Assembly: GCA_963576475.1 (NCBI GenBank)
Contig: OY754972.1
Location: 16,048,506 to 16,112,505 of the forward strand
Length of the DNA stretch: 64,000 nt
Origin: Molanna angustata
Lineage: Eukaryota; Arthropoda; Insecta; Trichoptera; Molannidae
Direction: 5' to 3'
Positions 36,500 through 47,593 of the stretch are shown piece by piece (the stretch's first letter is position 1; each line of letters begins with the position of its first letter). The notes below the pieces were generated by a model. The model worked only from the letters and a program-made list of their open reading frames with translations. It ran no database searches and was not told the origin of the DNA. The translations under genes and the position numbers were made by a program.

Positions 36500-37915
36500 G
36501 AGTAAAAATTTAAAATCAGGAGAAATTCATGATGAACAAGGATATCAAAAGTGATTGCCCTGGGGTGGTTTATGAGATGGAGTCGTCTTAGAAAGATATG
36601 GCATGACAATGTGAATGATATTGTGAAAGTAACCATACGAACCTTGAAAAATCGATGAGGATGCATGAATGTAAAAGTAACCATGAATTTTGGCAAGGAT
36701 AGATATGTAGATGCTCGTTTTTTTCTTCTGTTCGATGGTTTATTAACAACGTTCAAAACTATTTATCTTAGATCCCTCAACGTATTTTCCTTGAATAGTC
36801 AAACGAGTATTTAATTTCCTCGTGTATTTACCAGGTTAACGAGGTGGAGAAGGAAACTGGTCATAATACCATAGAGCCTGGTGGTTTTTTGACTCGTGTG
36901 GAGACAATTGTTTTCAAATACCACTATGATGGAAACATTATTAACCGTTGGAAGCCGATACCATAACAAGTCAGTGAATTGGATATGTGGTTCATTTGGT
37001 TAATTAAGTGTGCTATTGAATTGTAACCAATTTTCTCTTGTAGATGTAAGATTGAGGATTTAGTAAAGTACAGAATGAATTATATGAACTCAATGAATTA
37101 ATACGGCACTTGTACGAAATAGTTAGCCCACTCTGATCTAGACGAATCGACAATATGTTTACGATGAGTACGCGGCAGTTACATTGAAATAATGTATGCA
37201 TAAAAAATAATACTTAATATTGGACGTATCCGGTTATAAAACTCCTAATGCTGTTTAAATATCGATTGTGCGGACCTTGAATTTTCTGCGACATCCTTCC
37301 AACAACAAACTGTGTGTTGTCCGTCCATTGGACAGCGAACTGATACCGGCTAATATCAGTAGTCAGTCAGTCAGTCAGTCCGACCAAGTCCTTGAATGTT
37401 CTGTAGGTCATTACACCCGACATTTTTATTATTATGTTCATGTTGTTTTTAGTTTTGCTCATATTTTATTATAACGCAATACGTGAAGAAATATTGTAAT
37501 CGCTTAAGTTATTATAATTATGTGTCCGTCGTACGATATTAACTATTCATATTTTGAACCAGGATTTAAATATTCGATACACAAAGGAAAATTCACAAGA
37601 CTAGGACAATGGAGATGTGATTAGATAACAACATAAGGTTTCTTAAGGATTCTCTGTTTGACTGGAAAGAAGACATTTATATCATTTGGTCCTTTTTACT
37701 CCTCACTAACCCATGGGGATATAGTGAGGAGTTATGAATTTGCATTTCATGCTGCGATTGTATTCTGAATGTTTCATCACAGTGCATCTGTGTACCTACT
37801 ATGTGCTATGTACGGCGTGTTTATTCTACTTTATCGATTATAGACAAAAGTACTCATTCGATTATTTTAAAATTTTGCAAATTTTTATATCCAATACTCG
37901 CTTAGACCCCATTTA
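36500..37915. other. Intergenic DNA with a (CAGT)n microsatellite
   Basis: AGTCAGTCAGTCAGTCAGTC at 37362-37382. At 37688-37740 AACCCATGGGGATATAGTGA matches 41038-41070 (AACCCAAGGGGATATAGTGG), a short shared repeat of unknown class. No genes seen. Confidence 0.5.
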
Positions 37916-37920
37916 ATTTT

Positions 37921-38112
37921 GAAGGATAGGAAAAACAGACTGACACCATACTTTCCTATCCTGACATACCTACCTACATGTGCTGTATAGAAAATAAAAT
38001 ATCTTAAACTATTTATTAATTTGTGTTTAATTTTTAATAGTTTGGTACGTATTATTCAATTATCGCCATCGACAGTTGGATCTCATGTGTTCCATGCAAC
38101 TAGTATATGTTT
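37921..38112 (-). repeat. Dispersed repeat R2 fragment
   Basis: GATAGGAAAAACAGACTGAC, AAATAAAATATCTTAAACTA, AGTTTGGTACGTATTATTCA and CGACAGTTGGATCTCATGTG follow in order. Only the R2 left-terminal quarter is present. Confidence 0.75.
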
Positions 38113-38119
38113 AAAATTT

Positions 38120-38765
38120 TTGTGTGTTGATATAAGGTAAGTACCTTACCTTAAGAAAATTATGTGAAACAGAGAATCTGCCCTGCCAAAAAACTTTAAT
38201 TAAAATAATATACAACATTGAAATAATAACACCTATCCTTTTTTGAAACATAATAATGTTCTTATTTCTAGCAATTTATTAATTAATTTAAGTTTAGCAA
38301 ATTATGTAGTTTTACTTGTTCTTAGTTGAACCAATTCAGCCATTCAAGATTCATCCTTTTGTTTTGAAAAATCCATATTGATCCAAGGCAATATCACCCA
38401 GATATTTGAGAGTAAACTGACTCGGCATCAAACCGACATTGTGCGTATCTTATAAACAATATAAACCCACAATTTGAACTGTTACGTCCCTCTGTAAAGT
38501 TGTCAGGCATTGACACGAGTTTATCTTTATCAAGGACAGGTCAATGTTTTCAATTGCGTATAATTTTCGCGCTACGCCGCGTCAACTTGAGAAAATGAAT
38601 TAACACGTGTGTTGTAAAGGCAACACACGACACTCGACAAATATGTACTTTCTTAATTGATCTCACTCACTTGTCGATTTGTTCAAGAAAAAAATACTAA
38701 AAAAGACTAGTGTAGTACCTAGTGGACTTTTTGATTGGTTTTTCCAATTTTGAAGTCAATAATGA
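38120..38765. other. Unassigned intergenic DNA
   Basis: No recognised feature. Confidence 0.4.
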
Positions 38766-38769
38766 CCAA

Positions 38770-39694
38770 CTATGTTATATATATTAGGTATATACAATGG
38801 ATAAACTCAGAATTCTGAGTAGAACATTTAGTGTATCTGTGTATGCTTGTTGGCTTAATGCACAGAGCCTAAAATTTAAGTAATTATAGACAATTTTAGG
38901 CCTACAAAACTTTTGTATTCAGAATTTTGAATTTTTATTTTTGTTCCATATATCTCAATAAACCATTAAATCTAGAACGCTGAAAATTTGTACATATATA
39001 GACAAATACAATATCTATGTTTTATGAAAAAGCTCCAAGGTTTCTAAAACTTTTCTATATTTTGAACCTTTTTTATGAAAAATTGTGAGTTTAACTAAGT
39101 ACCTATATTTCCATTATTTTTTTAAAAATTGAAAATCGTAGAAACACGCAAGTTAATTTTGTTTTCTTTAAAAAATACATACACAGTAGTATTTTATATA
39201 TAATGTGTTTAACATTTTTGATAATTTTGGCCCTTTTTTGATCCTTAATCTCCATACATACATACCGTCAGCCGACCGCCGTGGCACAGTTGGTAAGCCA
39301 TTCGGTTTCTGTGCGGACGTCATGGGTTCGATTCCCAGCAGAGGAGAAATTTATTTAAATTCATTTCTCGCACAAATATTGCTTCTCTGGGCTGAAAACA
39401 CTGGTTAGTTGGAAGAAATTGCCATACGGCAATAAACTCGCCACTTGCGCAGGGTGCAAGGAAGTGTTCATGATTATTATTATTGTTTACATATTGTGGG
39501 TAGGAAAAAATTCCTCCGCACAATCCGATTCCTGACATCCATGTTTTTTATACAGAAAACAAAATATCTAAAAATTTTCATCAATTTGGATTTATTTTCG
39601 TACATTTTCTTCAACCATACAATACATAATAATGCAATTCATTGACTTTGGGACCTCGTGTGTTACATGCAACAAGTACCTACTAAATATTAAT
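38770..39694 (-). repeat. Dispersed repeat R2 split by SINE-B
   Basis: 38770-39270 carries the R2 right and middle parts (AACTCAGAATTCTGAGTAGA, AATGCACAGAGCCTAAAATT). 39488-39694 carries the left part (GGGTAGGAAAAAATTCCTCC, ACCTCGTGTGTTACATGCAA). The SINE-B at 39271-39485 lies exactly between them, giving a relative age: R2 older, SINE-B younger. Confidence 0.8.
39271..39485 (+). mobile_element. SINE-B, full length
   Basis: GCCGACCGCCGTGGCACAGT, GTCATGGGTTCGATTCCCAG, TTGCTTCTCTGGGCTGAAAA, TTGCCATACGGCAATAAACT, GCGCAGGGTGCAAGGAAGTG, then (ATT)n. The cleanest copy in the window, inserted into an R2 repeat. Confidence 0.9.
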
Positions 39695-39699
39695 TTTAA

Positions 39700-40250
39700 C
39701 AATATTGTTTAATTTGATGGGGTCAACAGAATGGACAGAAGTGACTTATCATCATTCGAGTTACGCTACGCACATTCCGCGATAGGTGACCTTGGTGTAT
39801 CATACCTACCAGTGAGGTGACATAGTACATATTTATCATTAAGATCATTCATGATTTGCGTTATATTTTTGTCATTGTTTGTTCTGGCAAACTTGGTAGA
39901 TAAACAATAAGTACCTATAAACCGTCGTATTTTTGATGATTTTGCCTACGTCAGCGAAAATATTTTAAGAAAATCAACTAGATCATGTAAAATGAGTCCG
40001 AAGTAACCTTGTATGACAATTTTTGAAAGCACTAAAATTATCACATCACAAGACAATGAGGCTCTGGTCAGACTAGTTCAAAAACTTGTGGCTGTGTGTT
40101 TATGGTTCTCCTTTGATAGTGGTGAGTTATTGAAGGATTGTCAACTCCTGTGTAGCCCAATCTTAAATTTTCTTCATCGTTTGTTTTTTATTGACCTCAG
40201 ACCGCTCATTTTTATCTTTAGACGTGTTCATACTGTTCATATTGTTACTA
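39700..40250. other. Unassigned intergenic DNA
   Basis: The 140-codon frame at 40013-40435 runs through the LINE tail at 40255-40350 and has no recognised domain; taken as chance. Confidence 0.4.
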
Positions 40251-40254
40251 GGTA

Positions 40255-40350
40255 CTTAATTTATTTATTTTTTCACACCTTTATCACAAAGACTATTATG
40301 AAGATTACTGCTGCCCAACTAGGTAACCCTGTTCTAAGGCTAGCAGTTAT
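40255..40350 (-). repeat. LINE 3' tail, minus strand
   Basis: TTTTTTCACACCTTTATCAC...ATTACTGCTGCCCAACTAGG...CTGTTCTAAGGCTAGCAGTT, the counterpart of 32013-32120. Confidence 0.6.
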
Positions 40351-40615
40351 ATTTAACATGTTTTTATACATTGCACTAAAAATATTATATCAAGTCATCG
40401 TAAAGTTTCTTTTATTTCATTTCACAAATACCTAAGTATTAAAAAAGAGATTTGATTATCCAACTATTAATGTTTTTCAAGAATATAAATTTCAACTGTG
40501 GAAATTATATAAAAACGAATATCGCTATATCGAATTCACACAATTATTCTCATTGATTCCAACCAATTGTCAAGCAGCAGAATACATACACAATGGTACA
40601 TATACTTCATTCATT

Positions 40616-40893
40616 CATTCATACCATCACGGCATATCCCACAATGTGGGGTAACCAGCGAAAGGTGTGCGGGTGTGCATTGCCTTATAAAAGGGAGCAC
40701 AACATATCTGTGTATACCCACACACCAGTCTCGTCTCACCTAAAAAGGCACTACATTCAGAATGGGTGGTGAACCTCATTGCTGAACTATGTGAGATGTT
40801 ATTGTTGCCTGTTGTATTTTCGATTACCCGGCTCTTACGGGACACTCGAAAACAATAATTGAAAAGAGTGGAAGCACTACTCTAAGCATAAGT
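40616..40893 (-). repeat. Dispersed repeat R1, full copy, minus strand
   Basis: CATACCATCACGGCATATCC...CTCGTCTCACCTAAAAAGGC...TACCCGGCTCTTACGGGACA...GAAAAGAGTGGAAGCACTAC. Preceded by a (TTCA)n tract, the expected 3' tail of this orientation. Confidence 0.88.
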
Positions 40894-41089
40894 TAAGTAA
40901 ATTAAACAATCGATTAAAATTATAATGGGCGTGTTTATTTTGAATAAATTACATATTATAAATAATCAACTTACAAGAGTCACAGGTCACTGTTACCTTA
41001 GGGTTGCTGGCATCAAGACATGTTTTTACTTCTCAGTAACCCAAGGGGATATAGTGGGGAGTTATGATTTCGCAATCATTCGGGGTATT

Positions 41090-42840
41090 TTTTTTATTGC
41101 AGATTAAAGCTATTAAAAATTAATATCTTTAAGAATATAATCAAACAATGATTGGACTGATCCTGTATGTCTATACGTTTATATCCTTTCTTTTTATCTT
41201 ATTTGCAATATGGTTTAAAATATATTTTTATATTTTTTTGTGGATAAGCATAGAACACTAACTAAATTGACTTGTATTTTTTTGTTTATCTTTCTTGTTT
41301 TTATATAACTTTTCATTTATTTAAAAATATTGTTTAACCTTTTTTCATAATTCTTATATGTATGTATATTAGCCGACCGCCGCCGTGGCACTCTTCAATA
41401 GCTTCGTATGGTGCGATGTTTCTATCGGTCCCTGCTTTCCTTATTCGTTCTTCGAAATCATTATATGTGTAGTATGCACTCTGCCACCAATTGACAGGTT
41501 TATACCAGGTTTAATTTACCCCTACGCATCGATTCGACGATAATACCACTCTATTTTCGGTTGTGTTATTTTGGCGGTCATTGCACCAGCGCGGCGCGTC
41601 ACAACTTACTCGCCGAGGGGCCCATTTGTTCTTATTCCACACCGCCCGCTATTTTGCATGTTATCTATTTTGCAAACAGTTGTGCGAACAATATCAAAGG
41701 TCTGTTTTTTTAAATGAAAACGTGTCACTCGATTCGCGAATTTACATATTAGTCCTAATTTACAACGGTAAGCTGTTGTAAATGTGTCATTTTTCGGGCG
41801 ATTAATTTCCGTATTACTGTGTTGGTTTTTTTTTTCACTATTTGTTTTCGATACGGCGTCTGTTCGTTTTCCGCGTTGTTTTAAATGTGCCTATCACAAC
41901 GTTATCACGTTGATAATACTTTAACAAAAAAGAACATGTTCTTATTAGGTATTAGATACAACGACCAATAAATTACACGTAACTAGACCACAATGAAGTC
42001 TTCATAGTTCACTCCTACCAATTTGATATTTTTTATACATATTTGAATAAAAGCTATTTAATAAATATTTGTATAGTTGTTGTAGGTACTTAGTACACTA
42101 GCGGAAATACATATTGATAATCTAAATTATTTAAAATCTTATTTTTATAGTTTCTTCTTGGTTGGAAGAGATAACTGTGTATTATTTTGTATTGTTTTGA
42201 TTGAGGAAAACGTATGTTGGCTCTGAAATTTTACAATATAATTAGGAGACATGCATATGTGAGGTTTATGAATAAAAATAATGATTCATAAGTTAATAAA
42301 ATAACTGTGATCGCAAAAATGCTTACATTTTATTTATGCTTTACGATTTGTTTAAAATTTTGACTTCAATTTTTCACGTGACTTCACAGTCAGAATCGCA
42401 AATTCAATGTGGACAGCGCGAGGCGTGTAGGTGTGTTTTCCAATATTATAATAAATTATTTCCATTTAAATTATCAATATGAGCAACACAACATTAATGA
42501 ACAATCAGAGAATGTCCCTTTAATGAATGAAAATATGTTACGTGCTCTATTGATTTGTACACCAATGTTTTACACTGATGATGATGTAAATTAATATCTA
42601 ATATTTTTACAAGCCGAGCCGAAAGTTAACCGAACTTTCTTTCGACCAGAATCTTTCCATGTCATAACTTAGATGAGCCGCTTTAGCGCGAAATTTAAAA
42701 CATGTTTATAGAACAATAATTTATGCTTACTTTAGGGAATGTAGATGTTCTTGTTACAAGGACGTATTCATTCTCTAAAAAATATGCTAATAAAGTCAAA
42801 TTGCTATAAAATGTTTTATACCATAATTTCTCAAAGTCAA
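41090..42840. other. Intergenic DNA with a GC-richer part and SINE scraps
   Basis: AGCCGACCGCCGCCGTGGCA at 41371-41391 is a SINE-B head scrap. 41395-41680 is GC-richer (GCACCAGCGCGGCGCGTCAC) but shows no domain; a promoter or untranslated exon cannot be excluded. 42718-42782 (TTATGCTTACTTTAGGGAAT...TTGTTACAAGGACGTATTCA) is a SINE-A tail. Confidence 0.5.
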
Positions 42841-42844
42841 TATT

Positions 42845-43200
42845 GAAAACCGCCTTGAAGCATTTGAAATGTGGATCACCGCAACATTCTGACTGACATG
42901 GTCAGAAACACTGAGGTACTAGGTACATAGATCCATCACCAATTATTCACCAATGTTAAGCTCCGTAAAATTGTCGTACATCGGCCATATTCTAAGAGGT
43001 GAAAAATATACCATCCTTTATCTTATCATGAAGAGGAAGATCGAGGGTCGTAGAGAGGTCGGAAGAAGGCAGATCTCCTCGCTTCAAAACATCCGGGAAT
43101 GGACCGGTATGAGAACTGTACAGGAGCTGTTTCGCACTGTCCAGGACAGGGAGGCTTTCTCATAGGATGTCGTCAACGTCGCGTCGGGGGGACCAGATAT
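42845..43200 (+). pseudogene. LINE 3' ORF fragment
   Basis: Reads ENRLEAFEMWI, then in another frame KLSYIGHILRGEKYTILYLI, MKRKIEGRREVGRRQISSLQ, REWTGMRTVQELFRTVQDRE. This is the LSYLGHILRG-x-KY ... I-x-G-R-R ... R-x-W-x-G ... DR-E pattern of insect LINE C-termini. Frameshifted and truncated. Confidence 0.82.
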
Positions 43201-43237
43201 GAAACGAGAAGAAGAGTATAGAACAATGTGAAAAAAA

Positions 43238-43508
43238 ATTCTAATTATTTTCTAATATTCTCTGTACTTGTTTGTACTATTCTAATTATTTTCTAATATT
43301 CTCTGTACTTGTTTGTACTATTTTCTAATATTCTCTGTACTTGTTTGTACTATTCTAATTATTTTCTTATATTCTCTGTACTTGTTTGTACTATTTTCTA
43401 ATATTCTCTGTACTTGTTTGTACTATTCTAATTATTTTCTAATATTCTCTGTACTTGTTTGTACTATTCTAATTATTTTCTAATATTCTCTGTACTTGTT
43501 TGTACTAT
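43238..43508 (+). repeat. Minisatellite of alternating 41- and 30-bp units
   Basis: Seven copies of TCTAATATTCTCTGTACTTG-TTTGTACTA. Five carry an extra TTCTAATTATT block, giving the order long-long-short-long-short-long-long. Units are nearly identical, so expansion is recent. Not CRISPR: no unique spacers. Confidence 0.92.
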
Positions 43509-43572
43509 TTTTTATAAATGAAAAATCCCTATTATACTTATTCTATAACTATTTAATGAAAATCTACTAGCG

Positions 43573-43740
43573 GGGAGATGAATTTCAAGTATTTAAAAAT
43601 AATTTTAAATAAAATAGCTTGGTATCTACCCACTCAGAATCTTATTATTTTTTGTTCATCTATTCATATTTTTGTACAAAGTATGAAGTTACCTATGAAG
43701 GTATTATGAAGTGAATGAAAATTTAATTCTAACAGATTTC
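43573..43740 (+). repeat. Direct repeat R5, copy 1
   Basis: GATGAATTTCAAGTATTTAA...ATCTACCCACTCAGAATCTT...CCTATGAAGGTATTATGAAG...GAATGAAAATTTAATTC. The same block is at 44309-44490, about 740 bp downstream. Confidence 0.8.
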
Positions 43741-43744
43741 AGAC

Positions 43745-44305
43745 AAATGGTAAAGTAATTCTTTAACTATAAAATTAAAATCTATTTTAGTTATTTTATT
43801 TATTCATATCATAACAAAATATACGAACATACAAAATTTATACATTATATAGTTTACAATATAACTTACCTCTTAAAGCTTATTAGCTTGTGTAGAGGGA
43901 GGATGTGTGCTATTATATGACTAAACAAAATGTAAAATAAAAAAAGAAAACATTAAGATTATACCGGCATATACAAAATTAACTATGCATGAATTAAACA
44001 CAATATTACGTAAATGTATTATACAAAGTATATTGGTTGGGATCTATGTCTCGCCCAGTCAATTTCTATCACATCACAAAAAAAGAATTATCAAAAAGTC
44101 AGATTCACACAAGAGAATGTATAATAACCACCATCACAGAAACAACACAAGTCACAAAAAATACATATGTTCCTAAATCTACTAAACCTGTACAACCATC
44201 CCCTTGAAGAATTTTTTCACAGTCGTAATCATTTTCCTATGGTTTTCAATTAGACGCATTTCATGCGGAAGTTCATCAAAAAAATTTTCTCCCAAAAAAA
44301 GCGAA
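43745..44305. other. AT-rich intergenic DNA
   Basis: No recognised feature between the two R5 copies. Confidence 0.4.
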
Positions 44306-44308
44306 AAG

Positions 44309-44490
44309 AGAGGAAATGCATTTCAAGTACCTATTTAAAAATAATTTTACGTAAAATACCTAGGTACCTACCCACTCAGAATCTATTTTTTTATTTATTT
44401 ATTCATATTTTTGTACATAGTACCTATGAATTAACCTATGAAGGTATTATGAAGTGAACGAAAATTTAATTCATACGTATTTCAGATAAA
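44309..44490 (+). repeat. Direct repeat R5, copy 2
   Basis: AATGCATTTCAAGTACCTAT...CTACCCACTCAGAATCTATT...ACCTATGAAGGTATTATGAA...GAACGAAAATTTAATTC. Contains (TTTA)n TTCATATTTTTGTACATAGT, a retroposon-tail word. Confidence 0.8.
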
Positions 44491-44569
44491 TCAAGTATCA
44501 TCCTTATTCCGAAACCTATTTTTTGCGATTTTTATGTATGTTAAGGTATAATTCGTCAATAGTATAATA

Positions 44570-44605
44570 TATCGCTTCTCGGCCTGTTGGCTAAGATAAG
44601 AATGT
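44570..44605 (+). pseudogene. U2 snRNA 5'-end-like sequence
   Basis: ATCGCTTCTCGGCCTGTTGG then CTAAGAT matches the first ~27 nt of U2 snRNA (CTCGGCCTTTTGGCTAAGAT in the true gene) with one change. Similarity is lost after about 44598, so the branch-site-recognition and Sm regions are absent. A truncated pseudogene or the head of a U2-derived retroposon. Confidence 0.6.
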
Positions 44606-45260
44606 AGTTGTACATATGTTGTATATTATGTTACTTTCGAAAGCTATATGCAAATTTAAAAACACCAGGCAATGCATGATGTATTGCATTAACGCGTGTC
44701 CTTGCACCGCAATAGCCTTGACGGAACCATTTCGGGGTATCTAACCGATCTGAACCATGGGAGTCAACGATCGTCCCACAGTAGGTAATGCTCGGTTGCG
44801 TTCAATGCCTCGCCTCCCATCATTCCATCGTTCAAAACCGTCTACTATACTACTCTTGTTACATTATTATCTTAAGTAGGTACACATTTCCTTCATCTCT
44901 CGTTTTGCTCTCTTTATCAAATACTCTTGCTCTTTTTGTTCAGCGTCCGCGGTCTTTGAGACGAAAACATAAACACCTTTGTTGTCTGTCCGTGAGAAGA
45001 TATTATTATGCTCACCGAATTCTCGTTTTTCGCTATAAATCGATCTCATTGTAAGCGGTATATCGTTAAATTATTTTATTGTATAGAACACAACAGCAAA
45101 CGAGGAAAATTTATACAAAAATACAATGATAATTTTTATATTGCCAATTATAGTGTTTTAAAATGTATGTATTACAAGATGTTAACATTTTGATAAGAGG
45201 ATGGGAACGAAGGAGAAAGGTAGGGAGGGGAGTAGGGGAGAGCATAGACCACTGGAAACT
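44606..45260. other. Unassigned stretch after the U2-like head
   Basis: 44680-44830 is GC-richer (CACCGCAATAGCCTTGACGG) with no RNA or protein match recognised. Frames up to 88 codons show no motif. Confidence 0.4.
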
Positions 45261-45264
45261 CATA

Positions 45265-45415
45265 TTACAATTTATACCCCATGTATCTCAATGTACGAAT
45301 AATACTGAATTCAAAATGAATTAAAATAAATGGGCACAATTAAAATGTAAAGACGCGCATTACAAAAAAGAGCACAGATTAAATATCCGACAAATTCACA
45401 TTTTTTTTAATAGAT
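45265..45415 (-). repeat. Dispersed repeat R3, minus strand
   Basis: TTTATACCCCATGTATCTCA...CGAATAATACTGAATTCAAA...GGGCACAATTAAAA...GAGCACAGATTAAATATCCG is the inverse of 30130-30290. Confidence 0.7.
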
Positions 45416-45419
45416 ATGA

Positions 45420-47285
45420 TTCCGAAGCACACATATCCAACTCCGGATCAAACAATTTCTGTGGTTCCCAGTACCTACAAGCTCTAATTATGTATGAATT
45501 TAGCATGTTGTTTGTTATAAAAGATGCAACATTGAAAACGGAGTGAGCTTAAACGGTGTGTACCTACTGTCGATCTGACCGTTAATAATTTTGTTTATAA
45601 AACAAATATCTTGGATTGGCTTGTGGTGTTTTAGAGCTTGAAGATAGTTTGAGAAATGTATGTAATATATTTCGTCTTTTTTTGTCTATTTGTATTGTTG
45701 ATTTTATTAAAATGAGATGAATCGATAATGTTTTCGATATTTTTCTTCTTCCTTTCCTCTTCTCGGTTCATCTGGTATAGGATGGTTCTTCTGGTACGCA
45801 GTCCCCGCGTCCTTCGATCCTGAATCCATCTCCATAGTCAACTTTTGGATGTCAGCTCATCCAAATCTAAAAGAAAACATGAACACTGAATTAAATTCAG
45901 CTTCTACGATGTTCACAAGATTTTTCGGTATTTTTCTTTAACCATATATCTCAAAACATTCGACCAACATAAAAAGTTATTAATATTTATGTCTGCTCAG
46001 AATGCATATGTCCATCACTGGAAATATTTAAGAATTAATGATTTTCAGGGCCTTGTTACAAAATAAATTAAAAGACTTCTATTGATTTTAAAAATTGTAC
46101 TCTTTAGCATGAAAAACTGCATACATTTAATCTGACAAAACTTGCACGAATATTCTACTTATTCATACATGCGTTGTTATGACCAAAACAGAATTTGTTA
46201 CAAAATCCGGGTCCAGGTCCACATACAGAGTATGTGGACCTGGTAAAGCAATACAAATCAGATAGGTACTGATAAAAAAACACCGGCAATATATAGGACT
46301 AGTGAGAGCGGGCACATAGTGGCGAGAGAATTGATATGAAGCATTTAATGATAGTGGCTACGGCTCGCCGGGGCTCAGCCTCTCAAACAGACTGACAAAT
46401 ATCTTTGATGCGCTGGTGTGGAATCTCTTAAACAATACGGCGGTCCCGAGAACGTCACTAATAGAAATTCCTCCTCACCACACCGGCAATACAATATTTC
46501 ACACATGAAACAATAACGCTGTACTGAGTGCTTTTTTATGACTCTCTTTTGATAACATTTCAACCTGAAGGAAGCTTTTGAAAAGAGTATCCTTTTTACT
46601 ATTTTTTTTTTAATTTTTTATAATAAGAAGGAGGACTGACGAAGAAGATAAGAATAATATTGGTACTTCTTCGTTTGCATTATATTTTGTTATATGATCC
46701 CCGTGTGAATGGAGGTACTAAGATGTATTATAAACTCGTCGAGTCTTATGCTATGTCCCGTCCTGAACCAGCCCAGTCCATTTCGGTTCAGGTATATATC
46801 ACACCTGGCAAACGGTGAGCTTTCCCAAATCGCACGGCGCTCTGTCGTTCAAGAAGCTCGCGGCCGTTTCTGCTCGGTGGCCCATCGGACTCTTCCTAAA
46901 AATCGCATCTACCATTGAGGAATCTATTAATAAGTCTTATGTACAAACAACGATGCTTAGCTCAGGTTCTATTTATAGACGGTGGCTGCAATAACCGCCT
47001 CTTATTGCAGGCGCCAGAACAATGCGATGTTGCGAATGCCTTTTTATAGTGTGACTAACTACTATAAACCATTTACATGGAAAACTAATAATCTCAAGAT
47101 TAAAGCCGGCACCGTTTACTCTCATTATTTTTGTTAAAGAGATAATTATTATTGTAAAATGAAGAATAGTTTTATTTTTCAACAAATACTTAGCTGGTAT
47201 TATTTCAGTACAAGAATACACTTTAGTATGCTATTGTAGTAACATTTATTTAGATATAATCAGATATAATAACATATATAAAATT
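45420..47285. other. Intergenic DNA with one hairpin
   Basis: A perfect 14-bp-arm hairpin, CCAGGTCCACATAC-AGA-GTATGTGGACCTGG, sits at 46213-46243. GC-richer stretches at 46360-46480 and 46735-46915 match nothing I know. Confidence 0.5.
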
Positions 47286-47291
47286 TAATAC

Positions 47292-47507
47292 TGTTATGAA
47301 ATTAAGTACTATTTCTATTTAAATTGAAAATTTAAATAGAAATATTTTGAAAATAAGAACCCAAGAAAAATGAAAACAAAAGATTTGAGTAGTGAGTTGA
47401 AAAAAACTAGACAAACCTTGTAAAAATATAAATTGTAAAAATATAAATTGTAAAAATAAATAAGACTTTGAACCATAATAAAATAAATAAATATAAATTG
47501 CGGTACA
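47292..47507 (+). repeat. 5' LTR
   Basis: 216 bp beginning TGTTATG and ending GGTACA. It carries a 33-bp perfect palindrome (15-bp arms, 3-bp loop) at 47311-47343, a short tandem repeat of a GTAAAAATATAAATT unit around 47420-47455, and overlapping AATAAA signals from about 47477. Compared with the 3' LTR it has one extra A in an A-run and A instead of G in the second tandem unit. It should hold the promoter and polyadenylation signal; I cannot place the transcription start. Confidence 0.95.
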
Positions 47508-47509
47508 TT

Positions 47510-47525
47510 TGGTGTCAGGTGTGGG
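47510..47525 (+). other. Primer-binding site (tRNA-Leu-like)
   Basis: TGGTGTCAGGTGTGGG starts two bases after the 5' LTR. TGG is the complement of a tRNA CCA end, and the following bases resemble the complement of a tRNA-Leu 3' end with probable mismatches. The tRNA identity is from recall and only moderately sure; the position is what a PBS requires. Confidence 0.7.
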
Positions 47526-47593
47526 GTATAAAAATACCCAAGTATTTTTTGTGTAAGAAAAAAATAAAATAGTTATTTATAAAGACATTTATT

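Noticed and set aside
40013..40435. 140-codon frame as a gene
   Set aside because: Runs through a LINE 3' tail shared with 32013-32120 and has no domain.
43238..43508. CRISPR array
   Set aside because: Eukaryotic context; units are contiguous with no unique spacers.
44570..44850. Functional U2 snRNA gene
   Set aside because: Similarity ends after ~27 nt; branch-recognition and Sm-binding parts are missing.
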